This document shows positions 1 to 4,318 of a stretch of DNA of 5,395 nucleotides, one piece after another (within the stretch, counting starts at the first letter, position 1; every line of letters starts with the position of its first letter). The notes below the pieces were generated by a model. The model worked only from the letters and a program-made list of their open reading frames with translations, made no database searches and was not told where the DNA came from. A program made the translations under genes and the position numbers. The stretch is from positions 11,500 to 16,894 of the forward strand of contig MHYJ01000046.1 of assembly GCA_001828445.1 (NCBI GenBank), given 5' to 3'. The stretch is from Planctomycetes bacterium RBG_16_43_13 (GTDB lineage Bacteria; Planctomycetota; MHYJ01).

Positions 1-1
1 T

Positions 2-613
2 ACCAAACTCAATCGCATCCATTTATATGTTTTATTAACGAAGGGCATCGCAACTAAACCCTTGGATTATGTTGCACGGGAGGCAGTAAGAGGAGGTGCG
101 GATGTGGTTCAGCTCCGCGGCGAGGGAATGAGCGATAGGGAATTTATGGCAACCGCAAAAAATATAAGGGCAATCACAGAAAAAAGAGGAATTCCGTTCA
201 TAGTAAATAACAGGGTTGACATTGCGAAGGCGGTCGGCGCAGACGGCGTCCATTTAGGCAAAAGTGATATGCCGATTGAGAAGGCAAGAAAAATACTTGG
301 GATAGAAAAAATTATCGGTGCGACTACCCACAATATATCAGAGGTACGGTCTGCTGTGAAATCTGGCGCCGACTACATCTCCGTCGGTCCAATGTTTACG
401 TCTACGCTTAAACCATCGCTTCAGCCAATGGGATTTTCATATATAGATAGTGTCAAGAAGTTGGGCGTCCCGTTTTTCTGCATAGGTGGTATAACATCCG
501 ACAACGTTCGCAAGGTTCGAAAGGCAGGATGCCGCAGGATAGCAGTTTGCCACAGCGTTATAGGGCAGAAGGATATAAGAGGGGAGGCAAAAAGATTAAA
601 GAGGATTTTTTAA
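2..613 (+). CDS. thiE: Thiamine-phosphate synthase (ThiE/TenI family), 5'-truncated by the window edge
   Basis: ThiE joins HMP-pyrophosphate to thiazole phosphate to give thiamine phosphate in the cytoplasm. The frame is open to the left edge and reads ...LYVLLTKGIATKPLDYVAREAV before the TTG at 62. These residues fit the first beta strand and helix of the TIM barrel, so TTG 62 is not the start and the true one lies just outside. 203 residues are visible, against about 205-215 in the family. Motifs in order are GGADVVQLR, FIVNNRVDIAKAVGADGVHLG, IIGATTHNISEV, GADYISVGPMF, LKP and CIGGIT. Several usual active-site positions look changed: QLREK/QLRDK is QLRGE, the common VND is VNN, and the phosphate-loop TxTK is STLK. 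It could therefore be a divergent ThiE, or a TenI-like paralogue with another role. Family assignment is firm; catalytic activity is uncertain. No partner thiamine gene is visible. Confidence 0.88.
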   Translation, partial: TKLNRIHLYVLLTKGIATKPLDYVAREAVRGGADVVQLRGEGMSDREFMATAKNIRAITEKRGIPFIVNNRVDIAKAVGADGVHLGKSDMPIEKARKILGIEKIIGATTHNISEVRSAVKSGADYISVGPMFTSTLKPSLQPMGFSYIDSVKKLGVPFFCIGGITSDNVRKVRKAGCRRIAVCHSVIGQKDIRGEAKRLKRIF

Positions 614-634
614 TTTTACGTTTCAATTTTGGCC

Positions 635-713
635 TTTCCCGATAAATCGGGATCCCGACCATGTCGGGACTGCTACTATGGATTATATAGAGGCGGGATG
701 CTCTTTGCTTTTT
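635..713 (+). repeat. Dispersed repeat, copy A (palindromic head plus conserved tail)
   Basis: The element starts with two adjacent palindromes: CCCGAT-AA-ATCGGG at 638-651 and TCCCGAC-CAT-GTCGGGA at 653-669. A non-palindromic tail follows at 673-706 (CTACTATGG, the 14-mer GGATTATATAGAGG at 680-693, CGGGATGCTCTTTG). The same head and tail recur at 1541-1616. The element lies between the convergent thiE and pilZ genes. The hairpins could stop transcription from either side, but neither is followed by a T-run, so they are not classic intrinsic terminators. Confidence 0.75.
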
Positions 714-723
714 GAATTTTGCC

Positions 724-1212
724 CTACTCCTTCCCCTTCGTTATCCTGCTATGCGGGGATGTGAACCAACTCCTCATATGCTCGATTCTTTTTATATCTT
801 CATCGGATATTTTTATGAACTCCGCTCCTATGAAGTATTCCGCAGGTCTATTTGATTTTATGCTTTTGGGTATGTCCCTCACCCATTTTACCTTTCCGAT
901 TGCCTCTATCGTATCTCCAAACTTATCGAGGGCGATTTTTATATATACCTTGTGTCCTTTCCGCAGGTGCTCTCTCGTGATGAATCGAACGCCGCCCGTG
1001 CTGATATCGGAGAGCGTGTCCGCTATATTGCGCCGCAGTGTCAGTAAGCCGAATATATCCTTTTTGCGGCAGGTGAATGCATAGTCGCTGATGGAGAATC
1101 TAATCCAGCGCCTACGTTCTCTACCGACGGGTTCCTTCTGCGTAACCTGCCTGTGCTTGGGCTTCAGGAATATGCGTGTGAATAAATCCTCTCCCGCCCG
1201 TTCCCTTGCCAT
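724..1212 (-). CDS. PilZ-domain protein (probable c-di-GMP receptor)
   Basis: 162 aa. The PilZ domain spans roughly residues 31-150. Both signature c-di-GMP motifs are present: an RxxxR (R34 to R38 in RERRRWIRF) and a DxSxxG (D69-I-S-T-G-G74). Beta-strand-like stretches follow, such as HKVYIKIALD, IGKVKWVR and YFIGAEFIKI, then a C-terminal helix SDEDIKRIEHM. The first 30 residues are basic with no recognisable domain and no membrane segment, so the protein is probably a cytoplasmic single-domain adaptor. PilZ proteins usually pass second-messenger signals to motility, pili or exopolysaccharide machinery; no such partner gene is in view. The ATG at 1212 is supported by AGGAGG on the minus strand (1220-1225) with a 7-nt spacer. 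The gene converges with thiE and appears monocistronic. Confidence 0.88.
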   Translation of the reverse strand: MARERAGEDLFTRIFLKPKHRQVTQKEPVGRERRRWIRFSISDYAFTCRKKDIFGLLTLRRNIADTLSDISTGGVRFITREHLRKGHKVYIKIALDKFGDTIEAIGKVKWVRDIPKSIKSNRPAEYFIGAEFIKISDEDIKRIEHMRSWFTSPHSRITKGKE

Positions 1213-1243
1213 ACACTGTCCTCCTACATTTATGTTAAATAAA

Positions 1244-1272
1244 ATTATAATGTTAATTTAGTGTGGGGGCAA
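1244..1272 (-). promoter_or_regulatory. Sigma70-type promoter of the PilZ gene
   Basis: On the minus strand TTGCCC (1267-1272) and TATAAT (1244-1249) are separated by exactly 17 nt. The start of transcription would fall near 1237, giving a short leader before the AGGAGG ribosome site. The -10 box is perfect and the -35 matches at four of six positions. Confidence 0.55.
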
Positions 1273-1296
1273 GCAAATTCGTAGTGGAGGAAAAGA

Positions 1297-1325
1297 TTGC
1301 GTATTTAATCTTATAATCTTATAAT
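1297..1325 (+). promoter_or_regulatory. Probable promoter of the tRNA-Gln gene
   Basis: TTGCGT (1297-1302) and TATAAT (1320-1325) are spaced 17 nt apart on the plus strand, about 80 nt before the tRNA. The region between carries an 8-bp tandem repeat (AATCTTAT at 1307-1314 and 1315-1322, then AATCTT to 1328), which also makes a second TATAAT at 1312-1317. The promoter lies back to back with that of the PilZ gene. Confidence 0.45.
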
Positions 1326-1346
1326 CTTGAAATTATATTGTGGGGT

Positions 1347-1364
1347 ATCCCGACAGGTCGGGAT
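1347..1364. repeat. Short palindrome of the CCCGAC/GTCGGG family
   Basis: ATCCCGAC-AG-GTCGGGAT is a perfect 8-bp-arm palindrome. It matches the hairpin heads of the dispersed repeats at 635 and 1541 but lacks their tail. It lies in the presumed leader of the tRNA transcript. Confidence 0.7.
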
Positions 1365-1407
1365 CCTTAACTTTTTATTTTGGTTTTTAATTTTAATCTT
1401 TCGCTAC

Positions 1408-1481
1408 TACCGGGTGGTGTAATGGTAACACAGGAGTTTTTGGCACTCCTATTCCTGGTTCGAGTCCAGGCCCGGTAGCCA
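1408..1481 (+). tRNA. tRNA-Gln (anticodon TTG), CCA encoded
   Basis: A complete cloverleaf can be drawn. Acceptor TACCGGG 1408-1414 pairs with CCCGGTA 1471-1477, followed by discriminator G1478 and genomic CCA 1479-1481. The D stem is GTG/CAC (1417-1419 with 1429-1431), with GG in its loop. The anticodon stem is GGAGT/ACTCC (1433-1437 with 1445-1449), with loop TTTTGGC and anticodon TTG at 1440-1442. A 4-nt variable region is followed by T stem CCTGG/CCAGG (1454-1458 with 1466-1470) and loop TTCGAGT. All stems are fully paired, so the gene looks functional. It is a lone tRNA gene, and the accessory-looking region begins immediately after it. Confidence 0.96.
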
Positions 1482-1540
1482 TATCAAAAGAGTTGAGAGT
1501 TTGGTGTGGGGGCTTGTCCCGTTTGTCCTTAATTTTTAAC

Positions 1541-1616
1541 TTTCCCGACAAATCGGGATCCCGCTACTATGGATTATATAGAGGGGATTATATAGAGGCG
1601 GGATGCTCTTTGATTT
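1541..1616 (+). repeat. Dispersed repeat, copy B, with an internal 14-bp tandem duplication
   Basis: Head TTTCCCGA-CAAA-TCGGGATCCCG and tail CTACTATGG...CGGGATGCTCTTTG match copy A at 635-713. Copy B lacks the second hairpin of copy A (about 15 nt between CCCG and CTACTATGG). It has GGATTATATAGAGG twice in tandem, at 1571-1584 and 1585-1598. ATCCCGC (1558-1564) and GCGGGAT (1598-1604) also form an outer inverted repeat around the duplicated part. Apart from this element, the 203-bp gap 1482-1684 holds only a possible gene-end remnant (1628-1669). Confidence 0.75.
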
Positions 1617-1684
1617 TTTAGTTTCTATTACCGCCCGCCGAAGAGGTCGAGGATGCTCAATTTATAAAGTCAGATGTTTTAATA

Positions 1685-2113
1685 CTATTCCTCTTTTGGT
1701 TTAAAGCATATAGTAGATCTCCGTAAGGCAATGATCGGCTTGTTGTCGCTAACTTTAATGAATTTAGAAAACTTAATGGGTTGTGGCAATTCTCTTAGTT
1801 CTTCAACGGCTATTACTTTTTTATCTTTCTCAAATTCATTATGTTTTTTTGCCTTCTCAAAATACTCTTTGATATGTTGCGGTATAACATCATAGTAAAA
1901 CTCCGTTATCACGCCCTTATAGCTAACCTCTTTTGCATCCTGTCCAAGGGAAAAATAAACTGCTAAATGCCCCATACCAACTTCGTCTTTAACGTCACTT
2001 ATTTGGCTAGATCCCAAGTGTGGTTGGAAGTACTGCTTTTCTCTGTCGTAGGCGAGTTTTTTCTCTATATCCTCTTTCCAATCGTTGATTACAATACATT
2101 TTTCTTCATTCAT
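1685..2113 (-). CDS. Hypothetical protein, 142 aa (possible EVE/PUA-like fold)
   Basis: I do not recognise this protein with certainty. It is soluble, charged and without a signal peptide or membrane segment. It has a lysine-rich middle (EYFEKAKKHNEFEKDKKV), a compact region GHLAVYFSLG...YKGVITEFYYD, and a C-terminal stretch ELRELPQPIKFSKFI...PIIALRRSTICFKP. That order (a strand with Y/F, a GV-x-E-x-YYD strand, then LPxPIxFxxF) is loosely reminiscent of small EVE/PUA-like domains that bind modified bases, but this is a guess from pattern alone. The start at 2113 is strongly supported: TAAGGAGGTG (minus strand, 2121-2130) is nearly a full anti-16S match, a few bases upstream. The gene is divergent from the structured-RNA/lipoprotein unit and carries its own promoter. 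Confidence 0.8.
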   Translation of the reverse strand: MNEEKCIVINDWKEDIEKKLAYDREKQYFQPHLGSSQISDVKDEVGMGHLAVYFSLGQDAKEVSYKGVITEFYYDVIPQHIKEYFEKAKKHNEFEKDKKVIAVEELRELPQPIKFSKFIKVSDNKPIIALRRSTICFKPKEE

Positions 2114-2136
2114 TTTTTATCACCTCCTTAATTTCT

Positions 2137-2165
2137 ATAATAACACCGCTTTTTGAAAAAGGCAA
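2137..2165 (-). promoter_or_regulatory. Promoter of the 142-aa hypothetical gene
   Basis: Minus-strand TTGCCT (2160-2165) and TATTAT (2137-2142) are 17 nt apart. The predicted transcript starts near 2130, right at the ribosome site, so the leader is very short. Its -35 has the same TTGCC core as the PilZ gene promoter. Confidence 0.55.
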
Positions 2166-2184
2166 GAAGTTTTCCCCATCATTA

Positions 2185-2205
2185 AACTATTTCTACAAAA
2201 TAGTT
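2185..2205. promoter_or_regulatory. Inverted repeat between divergent promoters (candidate operator)
   Basis: AACTATTT (2185-2192) and AAATAGTT (2198-2205) form a perfect 8-bp inverted repeat around CTACA. Its right arm overlaps the first two bases of the plus-strand -35 box (2204-2209), so a protein bound here could block that promoter. The same AACTAT/ATAGTT hexamer recurs in the first hairpin of the downstream RNA (2278-2283 and 2294-2299). No cognate regulator can be named. Confidence 0.4.
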
Positions 2206-2232
2206 GACATATTACTACTATTGGTATATTAT
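2204..2232 (+). promoter_or_regulatory. Strong sigma70-type promoter of the structured RNA / lipoprotein unit
   Basis: TTGACA (2204-2209, perfect) and TATTAT (2227-2232, five of six) are 17 nt apart. Transcription should begin near 2239, some 15 nt before the closing stem of the structured RNA. It faces away from the minus-strand promoter at 2137-2165. Confidence 0.75.
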
Positions 2233-2238
2233 CCCACT

Positions 2239-2425
2239 TTAGAAGTAAAAAAAAGGCAATCGGCAAAATATATTGACATAGTTGCCAAGATGTAACTATG
2301 TCCAGTGGTACATCCGCAGGCGTATGTGGTGAGGTCGTTATGACCTCGCCAAGAGGGTCATACGCCTGTAAACACATCTTTGCCGATTGTCTATAGGTAA
2401 AAATCCCTCTTCGGCGAGGTTTTTT
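2239..2425 (+). ncRNA. Unrecognised structured RNA / leader with three stems and an alternative terminator pairing
   Basis: The segment runs from a strong promoter to a T-run. Closing stem P1 is 2255-2267 with 2379-2391 (core CAATCGGCAAA/TTTGCCGATTG, 13 pairs with one G-U). Inside, P2 is GACATAGTT/AACTATGTC (2275-2283 with 2294-2302, 10-nt loop). P3 is CAGGCGTATG/CATACGCCTG (2317-2326 with 2359-2368), continued by P3b GGTGAGGTC/GACCTCGCC (2328-2336 with 2342-2350, 5-nt loop). Unpaired AAGAGGG (2351-2357) is complementary to CCCTCTT (2405-2411). With the adjoining P3b arm, 2343-2357 can pair over 15 bp with 2405-2420, leaving one bulged C. Such competing pairings are typical of riboswitches and attenuators, but no known family was recognised. 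It may act in cis on the lipoprotein gene at 2552 or as a free RNA of about 190 nt. The rest of the 2114-2551 gap is promoters and the lipoprotein ribosome site. Confidence 0.7.
2405..2425 (+). terminator. Terminator / switch 3' arm of the structured RNA
   Basis: CCTC-TTCGGC-GAGG (2406-2419) is followed by six Ts (2420-2425). The local 4-bp stem is weak, but the same bases can instead pair over 15 bp with 2343-2357, which would give a much stronger stem ending directly at the T-run. Either form could stop transcription before the lipoprotein gene. Confidence 0.5.
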
Positions 2426-2551
2426 ATTTATGACGACCCAGCGAAGGAAGTTAGTAAAAGCGAACAATACTATTAGACCACCATAGCATCCCAAACAATT
2501 AGCTTGTTTATTGATTACTTTTCCTAAAATCTATTAAGAAAGGAGATTTTT

Positions 2552-3229
2552 ATGTTAGTAAGTATATACCGTAATTCAAGTGCCCTTTTTCTAATCGCAT
2601 TCGGTTTCTTGGTAGGTATGTTCTTCAGTATGAGTTGTGGTGGCGGAGGCGGTGGGGGTGGCGCTATAGCTCAATCGCCGACACCCGCTTCATCTATCAG
2701 CTTCGATACGACAGGCACTACACTTACTGGAACAAACGTTCAGACCGCTATAGCAGAACTTGATACTAATGTAACAGCTATACCGACAGCTAAGATTTAC
2801 ACTACCCCTATAAATACAACGCCTGTGGTCTTTACCGGTGGCACACAAGTAATACATCAGGTTACATATACACCGCCTACTGCTGACAATATGATAATGA
2901 AAATATTTGTAACATTTTCATATAGTGGTAGCAGTGGTAGTGTGTACCCACTTGTCGAAGTATATGATTTAAGTGGTAACAAGATAGTAATACTCAGCTC
3001 TCCTGGAGCGATTAGGGGTATAGGTACTGGTAGCGGGCAGTTTAGTATGCTAAGCGCTCCAGATAACTACCTTGAGGGAGGATTATTATTTTACCCTTCT
3101 AACAGTTACACCATAAAGTTTATAGCTTATGATTTGGGGGGCGGTGGATCGGCTACTATATCAGATGTTCAGTTTAAGTTTGAAGTAATAGAAAATGTAA
3201 AGACCGCTAACATAAATATGGATTTCTAA
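2552..3229 (+). CDS. Predicted lipoprotein with phage tail-fibre-like motif
   Basis: 225 aa. The N-terminus has a short basic part (R7), a hydrophobic stretch (about residues 11-25) and Cys29 in FFSMSC, followed by eight glycines (30-37). This looks like a lipoprotein signal peptide with a poor lipobox (Met at -2, Ser at -3), so the mature protein would be lipid-anchored and exported. Residues of about 45-75 (SSISFDTTGTTLTGTNVQTAIAELDTNV) resemble the 'stNVQ-AI-EL' motif common in phage tail fibres and collar proteins. The rest is rich in Gly, Ser, Thr and Val and probably all-beta, with ILSSPG, GLLFYPSNSYTIKF and SDVQFKFEVIENV. The start is supported by AGGAG at 2541-2545, six bases before ATG. 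It lies about 125 nt after the structured-RNA terminator, with no convincing promoter of its own. The precise function is unknown; adhesion or surface display is an inference. Confidence 0.85.
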   Translation: MLVSIYRNSSALFLIAFGFLVGMFFSMSCGGGGGGGGAIAQSPTPASSISFDTTGTTLTGTNVQTAIAELDTNVTAIPTAKIYTTPINTTPVVFTGGTQVIHQVTYTPPTADNMIMKIFVTFSYSGSSGSVYPLVEVYDLSGNKIVILSSPGAIRGIGTGSGQFSMLSAPDNYLEGGLLFYPSNSYTIKFIAYDLGGGGSATISDVQFKFEVIENVKTANINMDF

Positions 3230-3266
3230 AAAACAAAATTGGCTGTGAGTATTAGCTAAAAAAAGC

Positions 3267-3295
3267 TTGACATTTTAAAACGCATTTAGTATAAT
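3267..3295 (+). promoter_or_regulatory. Exact-consensus sigma70 promoter
   Basis: TTGACA (3267-3272) and TATAAT (3290-3295) are both perfect and separated by the optimal 17 nt. The start of transcription should be near 3302-3303, only about 70 nt after the lipoprotein stop codon. It drives the tandem-terminator leader of the sigma-like operon. Confidence 0.88.
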
Positions 3296-3301
3296 ATGCA
3301 C

Positions 3302-3394
3302 TAAGTAGGGAAGAGGTCTGCCTACAGGGTTACAGGAACAGTTAAAGCCCACGAAAACTCGTAAGGACTAAGTACGGGTTCTTGTGGGTTTTTT
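3302..3394 (+). ncRNA. Small structured RNA or attenuator leader (unit 2)
   Basis: The unit runs from the expected start site of the consensus promoter to a strong terminator, about 90 nt. GTAGG (3305-3309) pairs with CCTAC (3321-3325) across an 11-nt loop. GGGTT (3327-3331) can pair with AA(G)CCC (3345-3350), which is also the base of the terminator stem, so an antiterminator form is possible. No open reading frame with a ribosome site was seen. I do not recognise a known riboswitch class. It may be a free small RNA or the leader of the operon starting at 3652. Confidence 0.55.
3348..3394 (+). terminator. Intrinsic terminator of unit 2
   Basis: Arms 3348-3362 (CCCACGAAAACTCGT) and 3374-3388 (ACGGGTTCTTGTGGG) pair over 15 positions with one mismatch and two G-U pairs, around an 11-nt loop. 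Six Ts follow at 3389-3394, then A and seven more Ts to 3402. The upstream As extend the stem into the T-run. Confidence 0.85.
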
Positions 3395-3486
3395 ATTTTT
3401 TTATGAGCGAAGGGAGGTGAGGTAAAAAGTATATCTGATACAGGAAACAAAAGGCACAAGGTCTGTATAGACATTTAGTGCGGCAA

Positions 3487-3541
3487 GCCCGTTAAAGCCC
3501 AATCGTAGTATGGCAAATTTTGGGTTTCGACGGGCTTTTTT
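3487..3541 (+). terminator. Second intrinsic terminator in the same leader (unit 3)
   Basis: Arms 3487-3502 (GCCCGTTAAAGCCCAA) and 3520-3535 (TTGGGTTTCGACGGGC) pair over 16 positions with one mismatch and two G-U pairs, followed by six Ts (3536-3541). The stretch before it (3403-3486) has no recognisable promoter but can form GCAC/GTGC (3454-3457 with 3478-3481) around GTCT/AGAC (3461-3464 with 3469-3472). It also holds an SD-like AGGGAGGTGAGG (3411-3422) with no start codon at a suitable distance. GTTAAAGCCCA in its 5' arm is repeated exactly from unit 2, 150 nt earlier. Confidence 0.8.
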
Positions 3542-3564
3542 ATTTGTCCCCATTAGAAATAAAT

Positions 3565-3644
3565 TCCTAACGGGATAAACCCGCAAATCCAATTACGCCT
3601 TATCCCATAGGGATAAGGTCTTTGCCGTGATTTTTATTAGGAGA
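3565..3644 (+). promoter_or_regulatory. Leader fold able to hide the ribosome site of the 29-aa ORF
   Basis: TCCTAA (3565-3570) is complementary to TTAGGA (3637-3642), which contains the ribosome site (AGGAGA, 3639-3644) of the next ORF. Between them CCTTATCCC/GGGATAAGG (3598-3606 with 3610-3618, 3-nt loop) is a perfect hairpin. A second GGGATAA at 3572-3578 competes for the same TTATCCC (3600-3606). GCAAA (3583-3587) can also pair with TTTGC (3622-3626). This is consistent with control of translation initiation, but the fold is hand-drawn and untested. Confidence 0.45.
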
Positions 3645-3651
3645 TGGTGCT

Positions 3652-3741
3652 ATGAATAAATTTTTCGCAAATTCGTGTCGAGGGGGTGGTCTGGAAGTCC
3701 GACTTCGTGGTATTTACTTTTATAGGAGGGATAAATTATGA
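3652..3741 (+). CDS. Small leader ORF, 29 aa, overlapping the sigma-like gene
   Basis: The frame encodes MNKFFANSCRGGGLEVRLRGIYFYRRDKL. It has a ribosome site, AGGAGA at 3639-3644, seven nt before ATG. Its TGA (3739-3741) overlaps the ATG of the next gene (3738-3740) as ATGA, the classic arrangement for translational coupling. The ribosome site of the sigma-like gene (AGGAGGG, 3724-3730) lies inside this ORF, so translation here could open or control it. The peptide is basic (several Arg and Lys) with no known domain. It may be a regulatory leader peptide whose sequence matters little. It is too short to be found by most gene callers. Confidence 0.5.
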   Translation: MNKFFANSCRGGGLEVRLRGIYFYRRDKL

Positions 3742-4241
3742 ATCTTGTAAATAAGTATGATGGGCTAATAGAGGATTGGAAGGTTGAGCGGATGCGGACG
3801 CACTGCAAAAGGCGTGGGCTACAGCAGGCAGACCGCGACGAGGTTGAGCAGGATATCGTGCGGGAACTTATGAAGTTAAAGGGCAAATATCCAAACGTTT
3901 CTGGTGATGATGAGAAACGGTTGGTAGATGACGCTATATGTAAGTGTATAAGTAAATTCAAGCGGCGCGGTAAGAAACATCCTATGGAGAGTTTAGACCT
4001 CGCCATCCACGACCAAGCCATCAATACAGAGGACGCAGTGGATTTGCGGCTGGATTTGGAGATGGCTTTTGAGAAGATGCCCAAGCGACTGCGTGAGGTC
4101 TGGACGTTACTGCAATCGAGGTATAACTATGCTGAGGGTGCGAAGATACTGGGCATCAATAAGAAGACGTTTGTGAAGGACGTGAAGAAATTGAGGGTGG
4201 CGCTGGGCGGGATATATAGGGAGTATTTCGGGGAGGGGTAG
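3738..4241 (+). CDS. Sigma-70-like (ECF/phage-type) regulatory protein
   Basis: 167 aa, about the length of a two-domain ECF sigma factor. The N-terminal part (about residues 8-90) resembles a region-2-like helical domain: RRGLQQADRDEVEQDIVRELMKLKGKYP, then DDAICKCISKFKRRGKKHPMESLD. The C-terminal part (about 106-157) is a clear region-4 helix-turn-helix: LEMAFEKMPKRLREVWTLLQSRYNYAEGAKILGI followed by NKKTFVKDVKKLRVAL. The 'lp-rlrev--l' and 'y-eiA--Lgi----v' spacing is typical of sigma region 4, but Gly replaces Ala in E-G-A-K-I-L-G-I. ATG 3738 is supported by AGGAGGG with a 7-nt spacer and by the ATGA overlap with the 29-aa ORF. Small sigma-like proteins are common in phages and mobile elements as late-gene regulators; that role is inferred from the structural-looking gene downstream. 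Region 2 is weak, so it may be a DNA-binding activator rather than a true sigma factor. Confidence 0.75.
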   Translation: MNLVNKYDGLIEDWKVERMRTHCKRRGLQQADRDEVEQDIVRELMKLKGKYPNVSGDDEKRLVDDAICKCISKFKRRGKKHPMESLDLAIHDQAINTEDAVDLRLDLEMAFEKMPKRLREVWTLLQSRYNYAEGAKILGINKKTFVKDVKKLRVALGGIYREYFGEG

Positions 4242-4318
4242 AGCAGTGGTAACAATTCATTAGTTTTTCTCTTTTATTTTTGCATTTTTCTTTTCTATGA
4301 AAGGGGGTGAAACAATTT

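Noticed and set aside
62..64. TTG as the start of the thiE-like gene
   Set aside because: The frame is open to the left edge and the upstream residues match the conserved first strand of ThiE, so the gene begins outside the window.
638..669. Palindromes after thiE as intrinsic terminators
   Set aside because: Neither hairpin is followed by a T-run on either strand, and the same palindromes occur elsewhere as part of a repeat.
719..1084. Plus-strand 121-codon frame
   Set aside because: It is the complement of the well-supported PilZ gene and has no ribosome site or recognisable domain.
2273..2301. Second promoter inside the structured RNA (TTGACA at 2273)
   Set aside because: The -10 position reads CTATGT and the sequence is explained by hairpin P2.
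2430..2486. 18-aa frame MTTQRRKLVKANNTIRPP just after the first T-run
   Set aside because: Its only ribosome-site candidate (GAGG) is part of the terminator stem and the T-run intervenes; no support as a coding gene, though the surrounding sequence resembles the region after terminator 2.
2135..2494. Minus-strand 119-codon frame
   Set aside because: It lies antisense to the structured RNA and its promoter, lacks a ribosome site, and its length follows from the palindromic sequence.
3302..3541. Known riboswitch (preQ1, c-di-GMP, TPP, fluoride, T-box)
   Set aside because: None of the conserved core motifs of these classes could be found in units 2 or 3.
3401..3592. Minus-strand 63-codon frame
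   Set aside because: It runs antisense through terminator hairpins and has no ribosome site.
3650..4084. Minus-strand 144-codon frame
   Set aside because: It overlaps the sigma-like gene, which has far better start signals and a recognisable helix-turn-helix.
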